This document shows positions 10,095 to 19,238 of a DNA stretch of 41,494 bases, piece after piece (positions within the stretch are counted from its first letter, which is position 1; each line of letters starts with the position of its first letter). The stretch spans positions 1-41,494 of the forward strand of contig JAUCBJ010007803.1 of NCBI GenBank assembly GCA_032718475.1, in the 5' to 3' direction. The translations under genes and the position numbers were made by a program. This DNA is from Nemertoderma westbladi. Taxonomy: Eukaryota > Xenacoelomorpha > Nemertodermatida > Nemertodermatidae. The notes under the pieces are model-generated. The model worked only from the letters and a program-made list of their open reading frames with translations, was not told the origin of the DNA and made no database searches.

Positions 10095-11040
10095 TTCATT
10101 ATTGTGGTTGACTATGTTCTACGCATGTCCTTAGATCATTATAATGATGATGGGGTGATGATAACTCCACCTACTGGCTCCAGAAGTCGAGGAAATCCTG
10201 CCAAGTACCTAACTGATCTAGACTTTGCTGATGACTTAGGAGTACTCTCAGAATCATTAGAGGGAGCCCAACGGCTCCTCAGCTCATTAGAACATGCTGC
10301 TTCTAGTGTTGGTCTTTTTATTAACTCCAGAAAGACCAAAATTCTGACAGTTAACTTTGAAAGTCCTCAGCAAGTCTCTGATCGGATGAGCATAAGCTCA
10401 AAGGATGGTATGCTTGAGCATGTGGACGACTTCTGTTACCTGGGATCATGGATCCGGAAGTCAGGTGAGGACCTTCGAATACGTAAGGGAAAGGCATGGG
10501 CAGCCTTGAATAGGCTTTCCAGGATTTGGAAGTCACCGAGAATTAATCGGAAACTTAAGGTCCGATTATTTAGAGCAGCAGTAGTTCCAGTACTCCTCTA
10601 CGGGAGTCCATGCTGGGCTCTAACTGCTGAGGACACCAAATCTCTGGATGGCACATTCACAAGAATGCTACGCCGGGTTCATTGTGTCAAGTACAGATGC
10701 ACACATCTCCAACCAGACACTATATAACATTGGAGGTGTCTCATTGGTTCCCCCAAGCTTGACACTAGAACAAAATCGCCTCCGCTTTGCAGGACATTGC
10801 TTTCGCCGTGAGGACCAGCCAGTGCATAATCTTGTACTTTGGCAGCCTCATGGAGTGAATAAGCATGGTGGACAGCCCATGACTTTCTTGAGACGCATCT
10901 TAAAGGACACTGGCCTTAAAGATGCGGATGATCTAGCAAATGCCATGGGTGATAGGGAGTTGTGGCGGTGCAATTTTGTTGACAAGCCGGCACAGCATTC
11001 TTAAAAATGCAGCTGCAATGCAGCATGCCGATCCTAGTAG
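10095..11040 (+). pseudogene. LINE family B, copy B1, 3' part: RT catalytic core and C-terminus
   Basis: An open frame at 10104-10727 continues the RT with VVDYVLRMS, the catalytic FADD in LDFADDLGVLS, VGLFINSRKT, and the thumb-like YLGSWIRKSGEDLRIRKGK. A single extra G at about 10696, absent from copy B2, shifts the frame. The C-terminal part continues to 11004 in the next frame (RRILKDTGL, DDLANAMGDRELW). Sequence ending CCTAGTAGTGA near 11030-11037 is probably close to the 3' end and recalls the TAG-rich tail of element A. With the part at 6545-7048 this is one dead insertion, disrupted by indels and by the inserted 3 kb. Confidence 0.88.
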
Positions 11041-11149
11041 TGAAATTGTGAATCCCAGGCATAACCAAGAAAGTTCAACTTTTTGATCCTATAACAATTT
11101 TTCTAGAACTGTACAAAGTTGATATAATTAGAGAATTAGAGAAAAACAC

Positions 11150-12388
11150 TTAAGGCCCCGGTAGCACTACTTCAATAATTTTTTTCAAAAATTTTTTTAA
11201 TTTCATCTAGAGCAGATTTATCAAGATTCCAAATTTGAAAACCGCTTAGCAAGATCTGACCTATTTCTCGAGATATTGCTGTCTGTCCGTTTTACTGTCG
11301 GTTTGTCCGTCAGTATGTCTGTCCGTCAATAAAAAACATACGATTTGTCTAATAAAATTCCCTGTGTTGGTTTTCGTGGTCGGTGACTTCATTTCTGATG
11401 TCATTAATCAAATTTGCCCTCGTCGGTTCTGTCTGTATGCCTGTCAGTCTGTCTGTCAAAATATAACCGACAGTCTGACAGCGAAACAGACAATTTGGAA
11501 GTCATCAAATGTTAAAATTGACACTCGAAATGAATTCTGCGACCAGGAAAACCCCTATAGCTAAACTTTTAGCTCAATGCTGTGCCTTTTTCTAATATTT
11601 GAGAGACAGATAAGTCGGATGGTCAGAAAGACCGACAGACAAACATTCAGACAAACTAGATTTCATTAAAATTGAAAACTGACCTCAGAAATGAAATCAG
11701 CTACCAGGAATACCCCCATAGCAAAATTGTTAGCATGGTTTATGCTTTCTTGTTGATACCTATATATTGACAAACTTTCTCACATATTAACAGACAATTT
11801 TTGCGCGGGAAGGTTCAAATTTTAAAGGCAATTATCTCGGAATGGTTTTTTTTTGCATAAAAATAGCTTCAGACAATTCAATTTTCAATAAATTTTCAAA
11901 AATTTTGCTCAGAGGGGTTCTCTGATGTGCTCTTTCTTCAGATATCTCGATCTCGAATTCTGATTGTTTTATTCCAATAAGGAAATGATTGGCCAAAATT
12001 GAATAAAATATTTATAATTTTTAATTTGTCAAAATTAAACAATAAACAAAACAAAAAACAGCACCAAAATGACAATTGTTAATTAATTTTTGAAATTTTG
12101 CTTCGAGATATCGAAAGAGCGTACATTTTTGATGCGATTTGAAAAATTAGAAAGGAAAATACTCAAGATTGAATCTGATGAAGGTTTTTGGATTTTTGTC
12201 CAAAAATTTGTCAATATTTGTTAATATTTTTCCAAATTTTTGAAAAATTTGAATTTTTTATTTTTATTCATAATTACAAATCTTCCATTGACCTTCATAC
12301 CAAGTTATGGTCGTTTCTGACAATGAGAAGTTGCTCTAACAAGGCAATATAAAAATCATGTCCATGTAGCGCTACCGCGGGGCCTTAA
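11150..12388. mobile_element. non-autonomous DNA transposon with TTAA target duplication (Kolobok- or piggyBac-like)
   Basis: The element is bounded by TTAA at 11150-11153 and at 12385-12388. Terminal inverted repeats follow: GGCCCCGGTAGCACTAC at the left and, reading inward from the right, GGCCCCGCGGTAGCGCTAC. They agree at every position but one, apart from a 2-bp gap. TTAA duplications are known for the piggyBac and Kolobok superfamilies; the ends do not look like classical piggyBac CCC ends, so the superfamily is left open. The 1.23-kb interior has no transposase. It contains degenerate CTGTCTGTC/GACAGACA tracts (11275-11335, 11430-11480, 11600-11660) and A/T-rich inverted words towards the right end. 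It is a non-autonomous (MITE-like) derivative. Confidence 0.75.
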
Positions 12389-12562
12389 AATAATACCTAG
12401 GCCAACGTATCGTATGTTTTCATTTTTATGTATTTACTGTAGTACTAAAGAATTTAACTTGCTTAGTACCCAATCCTACTTGATATGTTCATGCAATCAT
12501 ATGTATTCAAAAATATACATTACATACGGATACGGATTACACAGGATTACGTTGTACCTGAT
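12389..12562. other. spacer with no recognised feature
   Basis: Short A/T-rich spacer between the TTAA element and the second GGGGAC-rich repeat. Confidence 0.4.
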
Positions 12563-12670
12563 TCATACCGGGGACAATTGCATGAATACACAACGACAAA
12601 CCGGGGACGATTAACAATCCGGGGACGTCCCCGGAGTGAATTGGTAGCTAAAATGCAATCTACATCAACA
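12563..12670 (+). repeat. GGGGAC-rich dispersed repeat, copy 2
   Basis: Same order of words as at 4074-4180: a GGGGAC box, GCATGAATACACA, a second GGGGACGAT box, and the palindrome CCGGGGACGTCCCCGG. Both copies are followed within about 40 bp by an AATCTACRT word. Orientation is the same as in copy 1. Confidence 0.7.
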
Positions 12671-13549
12671 TAATTTTTTCTCCATAATCAGTACGAAATA
12701 AATTAATCGCTTATTAAAATATAAATTTTAGAAACGAAATAATACATGTATTGTTTTCTTCTTATATATTAAGAAAATCAGAATTAAAGCATTTAACTAT
12801 ATTATCTCACTGTATTAATGTTACGAACATCATGTAGTCAATAATATACTATTAGGCACTACATACTGCGAAATTAAATAAATGTTTCTTCGGTTTAGTT
12901 AATTATTTATTTCAAGTTCATTGGTTATTTTGATTATTATCACAAATAGCAATAAAAATATTAAAATATTTAGTTAAAATTGGTAGCAAAATGAAATCTA
13001 CGTATTGTTTCCTCACATCAAAATCATATTGCCGAGTTAGTTACGAATACAAGGGTTTGAAGATTATGGCTGCCTGCCCATTGAACCCTTTCTATTTCTC
13101 AAGAATATTCCAGAACATTATTTGTTATCCAATCACATATTGTCTGACACGGCTGCACATTGTTTAATGTTTAACATTCGGTAGAGTTAATGATTGTGTA
13201 AACTCTACCTGAAATGTGCTCAATCACACTGGGGACCGGGTCGTGATTGGAGAAAAACTTAAACACACCAGTGAAATGTGTATGTTTGAGGACCCCAGTT
13301 CAACCTATGAGTAACAAATTAGCAATCTTTAGAGTTGATAAATTTTGAAACAATAGAATGACGTAAAATGGTCTCCTGAGTCTATTGGTGCCAAAATAAT
13401 TTAATTTAAACCAAGAATAAAGAAGTTATAAGGGAATCAATATCGACCCCAGAACCGACCGATAGAAATAACGGTCCCCAGAATGGGGGTTGTACAAAGA
13501 TGTGTGTGTGTGTGTGTGTGTGTTTGTAGAACCCCTAAAGGTCTAACTA
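12671..13549. other. AT-rich DNA with a hairpin and a GT run
   Basis: No gene recognised. GGTAGAGTT (13180-13188) and AACTCTACC (13201-13209) form a 9-bp stem that can extend into the flanks. A (GT)n run is at 13500-13522, preceded by GGTCCCCAGAATGGGGG, echoing the GGGGAC-rich repeat. Confidence 0.5.
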
Positions 13550-13550
13550 C

Positions 13551-13770
13551 ACAGCAGCTTTTTAGGCTAAAGTGCTAACTTTTTTAAAGTGCTAACTTAA
13601 AGTACTAACCAAACCTGCCAAATGAATTCTAAAGCCATGATTGGTCCAAATTTGCTTTCAGTTTGGCTGTTAGCACTTTAAAGTTTTTGCAAACTCGGAC
13701 ATGTGTATGTGTAAATTGCGATGCGCCCCCTAGCGTCTCATGTGTGCATCACTATATTGGCTGAATCCTC
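13551..13770 (+). repeat. diverged relative of repeat X (AAAGTGCTAAC family)
   Basis: Three successive GTGCTAAC-type words are followed by GTTAGCACTTT about 100 bp on, then ACATGTGTATG and CGCCCCCTAGCG. The same order of landmarks is found at the start of repeat X (18370-18540), so this is an older member of that family. Further GTGCTAAC words follow to 13905. Confidence 0.5.
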
Positions 13771-13972
13771 TGTAGTGCTAACTTTGTGTGTAAATGTTAG
13801 CAGTATAACATTTTGATAGTAAAGTTAATATAGTGCTAACTGCGCTGTGTAAATGTTAGTAGTATAATATTTTAAAAGTAAATTGAATATACTGTAGTGC
13901 TAACCTAGTATGAAAATGATGGCAGTCATGATGAACTAATTGATTGCTTTTTATGAGACGTAACAATCTCGT

Positions 13973-14185
13973 CGAGTTAGCACTTTATAATTTCTGCCAT
14001 CGCAAAATATTTATCACAAACACACTTTCCAATGTTTTGTAAATCAGACAACATAAAGTAAGGCAATGCTTTTTTTATTAACAATAAAATGTCTGGAGTT
14101 AGGACTTTATATGATTTCTGCGGTCGCAAAATATTAAAATCAAACACAAAATCCAATAATGGAATCATGAAAAAATGTTATATAT
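13973..14185 (+). repeat. GTTAGCACTTT repeat, copy 1
   Basis: A 213-bp block, nearly identical to 14612-14825. It consists of two staggered monomers of about 125 bp, each beginning GAGTTAGCACTTTAT (one copy reads GTTAGGACTTT) and continuing through TCGCAAAATATT and CAAACACA. It overlaps chance open frames only. Confidence 0.8.
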
Positions 14186-14225
14186 ATTTATTTAGTTATA
14201 AATATTATTATAGTTATAGGGGGGC

Positions 14226-14600
14226 CTACATATATATTATTATGGTTAGAGTTTTCACTTTTGATAACTTATATACCAAATAATTATATTAATTCAGCAA
14301 TAGGACTTGTGAGAGATACAGTAGTGCAGTAAGATCGTCGCGGCCTAAGTGATCTCTGCCGTAACGCCGTACGCTGCGGACCATTCTTCATTGCCCCCCC
14401 CCCCCCCCGCCCCGTCAAAGTTCCAAGTAAATCCATTTCAGAAATAAATATAAATAAATTTATCATATAGATTTATCCACAATAATTAAAAAGTGGGGTT
14501 AGCACTTTGGGAAATCTGGTGTCTAGAAATATTCAAAGCAAACACACTATCCAATAAGTTGTAGATCAGTTCAGACGGAAAATAAACTCAACCAATATTA
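14226..14600 (+). repeat. first copy of the poly-C-containing repeat unit
   Basis: The order of landmarks is TATTATGGTTAGAGTTT, a CGTAACGCCGTACGC box, a 15-C run (14394-14408), CCAAGTAAATCCATTTCAG, and GGGGTTAGCACTTTGGGAAA. It recurs at 16995-17330 and, diverged, at 17920-18210. No coding function is evident. Confidence 0.8.
14394..14408 (+). repeat. poly-C tract (15 C)
   Basis: Uninterrupted C run inside the repeat unit 14226-14600. Homologous runs of 16 and 18 C are at 17156-17171 and 18043-18060. Confidence 0.95.
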
Positions 14601-14611
14601 ACAATGCAATG

Positions 14612-14825
14612 TCGTTGAGTTAGCACTTTATAAATTCTGTGGTCGCAAAATATTCAATTCAAACACACTTTCCAATGTTTTGTAAATCAGACAACATAAA
14701 GTAAGGCAATGCTTTTTTTTATTAACAACAAAATGTCTGGAGTTAGCACTTTATGATTTCTGCGGTCGCAAAATATTAAAATCAAACACAAAATCCAATA
14801 ATGGAATCATGAAAAAATGTTATAC
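14612..14825 (+). repeat. GTTAGCACTTT repeat, copy 2
   Basis: A near-identical direct copy of 13973-14185, about 640 bp downstream. An inverted copy of the same monomer lies at 15486-15645, so DNA between 14826 and 15485 is flanked by inverted repeats. Confidence 0.8.
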
Positions 14826-15485
14826 AAAGGCCATATCTAGATTTATGATATTTCACAATGACAATGTCAATGTTCAATGACAATGTTATTTCAATTTATT
14901 GTTTTGATTGGAATAACCAGCAATTGGCTATCCAACAGCGAAAACGCCATTTACATGGCTATGTTAGTGTTCGTGCTGTGGTCCCTTTCTGGCGCCTTTC
15001 TTCGAGTATTTTTCGTGCTAAAATTTTCAAACATTTTTATGGCTCACTAAAATTAATTTCTTTGCGGTAAATAGCGGTTTTTTTGGATGCTGATTATTAT
15101 TATAGAACTAATATAATATAACATTCGCGAAAATGTTTGGTAATTTTGAATGTGCCCCCTGGGGCACGAAAAAAACAATTGGTACAAATATGATAATGAA
15201 AAATCACGACAAAATCAAATTGATTTTAAGACCATATAGGTTTATTGGGATGCTGATCACGAATATGACACTCAAAAATATCGTATTATCTAACCATAAG
15301 TTCCATTTTTGCCGTTTGAAATTTTATGCTATTAGTATTTTTCGTCCCACCAGACAAGCACCAAAAACGATACAGTAGTTTCGTTACCACGAATGATTTA
15401 TAACGAGTGGTATCGTGATCAACGACCTCGAAAACCCTTTTACCATCAAAATTGTATAATTTTTGAGACAAAATCTAAGAAATTT
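14826..15485. other. AT-rich DNA between inverted GTTAGCACTTT repeats
   Basis: Short open frames but no recognisable protein. It lies between direct copy 14612-14825 and inverted copy 15486-15645, so it could be the interior of a fold-back element. CCCCCTGGGGCACG at 15155-15168 is a small palindrome. Confidence 0.4.
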
Positions 15486-15645
15486 ATACAATTGTGTCAT
15501 ATTAAAGTGCTAACGCGAATACATTGCATTGTTAACAAATACATATTGCTTTACTTTATATGTTGGCTGATCGATAACATATTGGATAGTGTGTTTGTTT
15601 TGAATATTTCGCGATAGCAGAATTTATAAAGTGCTAACTCGAAAA
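15486..15645 (-). repeat. GTTAGCACTTT repeat, inverted copy
   Basis: Ends in TATAAAGTGCTAACTCG, the reverse complement of the monomer start. Internal landmarks (TGTTTGTTTTGAATATTTCG, CTTTACTTTATATGTTG) mirror those at 14640-14710. A second AAAGTGCTAAC word at about 15504 marks the other monomer edge. Confidence 0.75.
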
Positions 15646-16440
15646 CTTGCTTTTTGGAAATTACATTGCTTGTTTCTTTATATGATGCATATTATTTTAT
15701 TTAGCAATTAATTTAGTGAGCAAACACCTAAAAATTTTTCACTTTCAATGTATTTAACTCTTTCTTAAGTAGTGGAAAGGTTATAAGTAGGCTTTTATAA
15801 CGATAACATTCACCTATTGAGTAATTTGAATCTGCGAACAACTCAAGAGAGATTGTAGGACTGTTTTGCTGACATGTTATCTCCAATCGGATTAAAACCG
15901 ATAAAACCGAATCGTTTATAAATAATATAATAATAAGGTGTTTTATAAAAATGAAAAATTGTGGACTGACTTTTCTAAGATATGAACCAGCGCAGCCTAA
16001 ATGCCTTATGATTACATAATTTTGCTACAGTTATTACATTATCAGCTCAACTCCAATTTATTTATTTACTAAGACCCCGGCAGCAGTGAAATCGAGCTTA
16101 CAGTAATACGTATTACTGCATGTGTAACGTAATTCCCCCCGCTTCACTTTAACATAGCCCCTTACTAGAATCATGTAGGACCTCTGGTAGAGATATGAGA
16201 TATAATTTTAAAAAATATTTTAATTTTATACAGTTCCATTATCAGGTCAACTCAAATTAATAAAAAAAATAGTTTTTGAAATTAAAATTTACTGTTGTAA
16301 ATGCTGCAAAAGCATCTTTAACCACAGCCTAAGGAAATGTAATTACTAAATGGGAACCATAGACATGATTGTGCTACTGGTGGCTAAATTGAATGCTTAA
16401 TTGCAACATATGTAAGACAATCAATGTATTACCATAAAAC
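15646..16440. other. AT-rich stretch, no gene recognised
   Basis: No open frame of interest. AAGACCCCGGCAGCAGTG at 16072-16089 resembles one end of the TTAA-flanked element at 11150, but no partner end was found, so no second element is annotated. Confidence 0.4.
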
Positions 16441-17155
16441 ATTGTCTTCGAGTTAGCACTTTACAATTTTTGCTGTCGCGAAATATTCAAAGCAAACACA
16501 TTATCCAATATGTTGTATGTAGATCAGATCCGACGCCAAATAGGCCTAAACTCAACCAATGTATTTTATTAACAATGCAATGTCGTGGAGTTAGCACTTT
16601 ATAAGTTCTGTGGTCGCAAAATATTCAATTCAAACACAAATTCCAATAATGGTATCTTGCAATGAATTATCTTGTATGAAAAGTTAAATCACACCACCAA
16701 AACTACGATATTTATATTTGTGCCGGAACAAAATCGTGTCATCATAACCCTACAGAACATAGTGGGTGTAAACGCTACGCCGACTGCCGACAACCTATAC
16801 CTGGAACCGTTTATAAGATAATAATTTAAACTATAACCTATGTCGCTATGTGATCTCGCTCGACTGATATGTTTTGTTTTATTTGTAATAATCAGCAAAA
16901 TCATACACAGCAACTGTAAGCTGACCCTTTCCATCAATTGACAATGTTGGTGTCAGTAGGCCTACCCCTACAGCGTTATTTACACCCGCAGAATAAATAT
17001 TATTATGGGTAAAGTTTACACCTTTGATAACTAATACGTATTCCAAATAATTATATTAATTCAGTAATATGACTTTTGAGAGATACTGTAGTAAGATCGT
17101 CGTGGCATAAGTGATCTCTGCCGTAACGCCGTACGCCGCGGACCATTCCTCATTG

Positions 17156-17171
17156 CCCCCCCCCCCCCCCC
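17156..17171 (+). repeat. poly-C tract (16 C)
   Basis: C run at the same place in the unit as 14394-14408, preceded by the same CATTG word. Confidence 0.95.
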
Positions 17172-18042
17172 ATCCCAGTCAAAGTTCCAAGTAAATCTAT
17201 TTCAGAAATTATATAAATAAATTTATCATATAGATTTCTCCACCATAATTAAAAAGTGGGGTTAGCACTTTGGGAAATCTGGTGTCTAGAAATATTCAAA
17301 GCAAACACACTATCCAGTTGTAGATCAGTTCAAACGGCAACGGCAAATAAACTCTAGCAATGTAATGTCGTTGTGTTAGCACTTTATAAATTCTGCTGTC
17401 GCGAAATATTCATAGCAAACACATTATCCAATATGATGTAGATCAGTTCAGACGGAATATAAACTCAAGCAATGTATTTTATTAACAATGCATGTCGTTG
17501 AGTTAGCACTTTATAAGTTCTGTGGTCGCAAAATATTCAATTCAAACACAAATTCCAATAATGATATCTTGCAATGAATTATCTTGTATGCAAAGATAAT
17601 TTTAGATATAAGTTATATCACACCACAAAAACTACGATTTTATATTTGTGAACAAAATTGTGTCCTCATCTACCTGCAGTACAAAGTGGGTGTAAACGCT
17701 ACGCCGACTGCCGACAACCTATTCCTGGAAGCGTTTTTAATTTAAGTTAAATAATATTAAATATCTATGTGATCTCGACTGACATTTTTAATTGGAATAT
17801 TCAGCAAAATCATCCGCATCAAATGTAACCTGGGACCCTTTCCATCAATTGACAATTTTGGTGTCAGTAGGTCTACAGCGTTATTTACACCCGCAGAATA
17901 TATATTATATATATATATTATTATGGCTAAAGTTTACACCTTTGATAACTTACGCAATAGAATACCAAATTATTTTACTAATTCAGTAATAGGACTTTTG
18001 ATACGCCGCTGACCATTTCTCATTGGCTCGCGCACCCTCCGA

Positions 18043-18060
18043 CCCCCCCCCCCCCCCCCC
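18043..18060 (+). repeat. poly-C tract (18 C)
   Basis: C run in the third, more diverged unit, followed by further C-rich sequence to about 18080. Confidence 0.95.
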
Positions 18061-18348
18061 GCTCCCCCAACCCCACCCCCGCCAAACTTCCAAGTAAATG
18101 CATTTCAGAAATTAGTTTATCATACAGCCTTCTCCACAATAATTATAAAGTGGGGTTAGCACTTTGGGAAATCTGGTGTCTAGAAATATTCAAAACTAAC
18201 ACACTATCTAATATGATGGAGAGACGCCCCCTATCTGGTTGCTGCGACATTGATGTGTAAAATAGTTAGTACAATAATGTATTTGCCGGCACCTCAAAGT
18301 TTAAGAAAAGTTAGGACTATACTGAGGAAAATTGGCGTTAGCAGTTTA

Positions 18349-19199
18349 TAACTTTGCAAGCTCTTTTTCCGCTATTGTGCTAACTTTTCCAAAGTGCTAA
18401 CTCAAAGTGCTAACTCGTGGTCCTTGCAATCTGAAACTTTGTCAAAACGTTTTTTAGACCATTTCCCACAAGTTAGCATTTTACCACTTTTGCAGTCCAG
18501 TGTGTCATGTGTATGAAAAACTTGGCCCCCCTTAGCGGCATTATGGGAACTGGTACTTTTCAAACACACTTAAACACTCAAGAGTATGGAATGGCCATAA
18601 TGCTAACTTACAAACACACTTCTTACACTTACATTCCATTTGTACCAACTACCAAGTGCTAAATGATTATAAGACCGCAAATACCCTAATACGCTAACTC
18701 GCTGAATGTTAATTGCAAATACCCCTCCGTTTCGCGAATAGCCAATTGCACACTTATTACCTAATAATAAAAGCGTTTGCACAAACTCCGGGAGCGCTAA
18801 AGTCTTAACTTATTACTTTTAGATAGTCTTTGAAAGTACTCTATACAAAGTCCTAACCCGATAACTGTGTATTGTCATGGAAACGTAATGGTTTCTTACC
18901 TGGACATCCATACAATGTATTTCAATTTATTGCACAGGCGACATATTATTATGTAGTGAGTGATTGCCGTGGAATGGAAATACCTAGATATATTGACAAT
19001 CGTTATTTCAAAATTCATCCGGTCTAATTGTTGAGATACCCCAAATTGAGGTTCTAAATTTGTGAAAATATTAGTGAAACAATTTTATGTTTAAAGAGAA
19101 AACTCTATTTGTTTTATATGTTGAGTAATGCGTAATTTTATTCCACAAAGTTGCCTTTTCTTTTATAGCAGGTAAATTGCAATAATTAGTGCATTATAG
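18349..19199 (+). repeat. repeat X, copy 1 (851 bp)
   Basis: A near-identical direct copy lies at 22874-23725 and a diverged partial copy at 24420-24650. X begins TAACTTTG, carries three GTGCTAAC words in its first 75 bp, then CCCCCCTTAGCGGCATTATG, and ends AATAATTAGTGCATTATAG. Its ends are not TG...CA and no target duplication is evident, so it is not a standard LTR. Retrotransposon A starts at the base after this copy ends. Confidence 0.88.
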
Positions 19200-19238
19200 A
19201 ACGCACGCACGCTGAAAGCACAGAGCAAACAGGGTGAC

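Larger units (their letters stand above)
16441..18215 (+). repeat. tandem duplication with a period of about 0.9 kb
   Basis: Landmarks recur in the same order about 0.87-0.92 kb apart. GTGTAAACGCTACGCCGACT is at about 16768 and 17692. The C runs are at 17156-17171 and 18043-18060. GGGGTTAGCACTTTGGGAAA is at about 17256 and 18152. Each unit also holds one or two GTTAGCACTTTATAA monomers (16452, 16589, 17375, 17500) and GGTGTCAGTAGG near 16950 and 17860. A partial earlier unit is at 14226-14600. There is no coding capacity; it is a complex satellite or segmental tandem duplication. Confidence 0.8.

Noticed and set aside
13103-13115. Perfect three-box heat-shock element (GAATATTCCAGAA)
   Set aside because: No gene follows it and such a 9-fixed-base pattern is expected by chance at this length of A/T-rich DNA.
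14826-15485. Open frames at 14858-15070 and 15133-15378 as genes
   Set aside because: Short, without motifs, and lying among non-coding repeats.
16070-16095. Word AAGACCCCGGCAGCAGTG resembling an end of the TTAA element
   Set aside because: No matching inverted end or flanking TTAA pair was found nearby.
18349-19199. Repeat X as an LTR of a retrovirus-like element
   Set aside because: No TG...CA ends, no primer site or polypurine tract next to it, and the DNA between copies is a LINE, not gag-pol.
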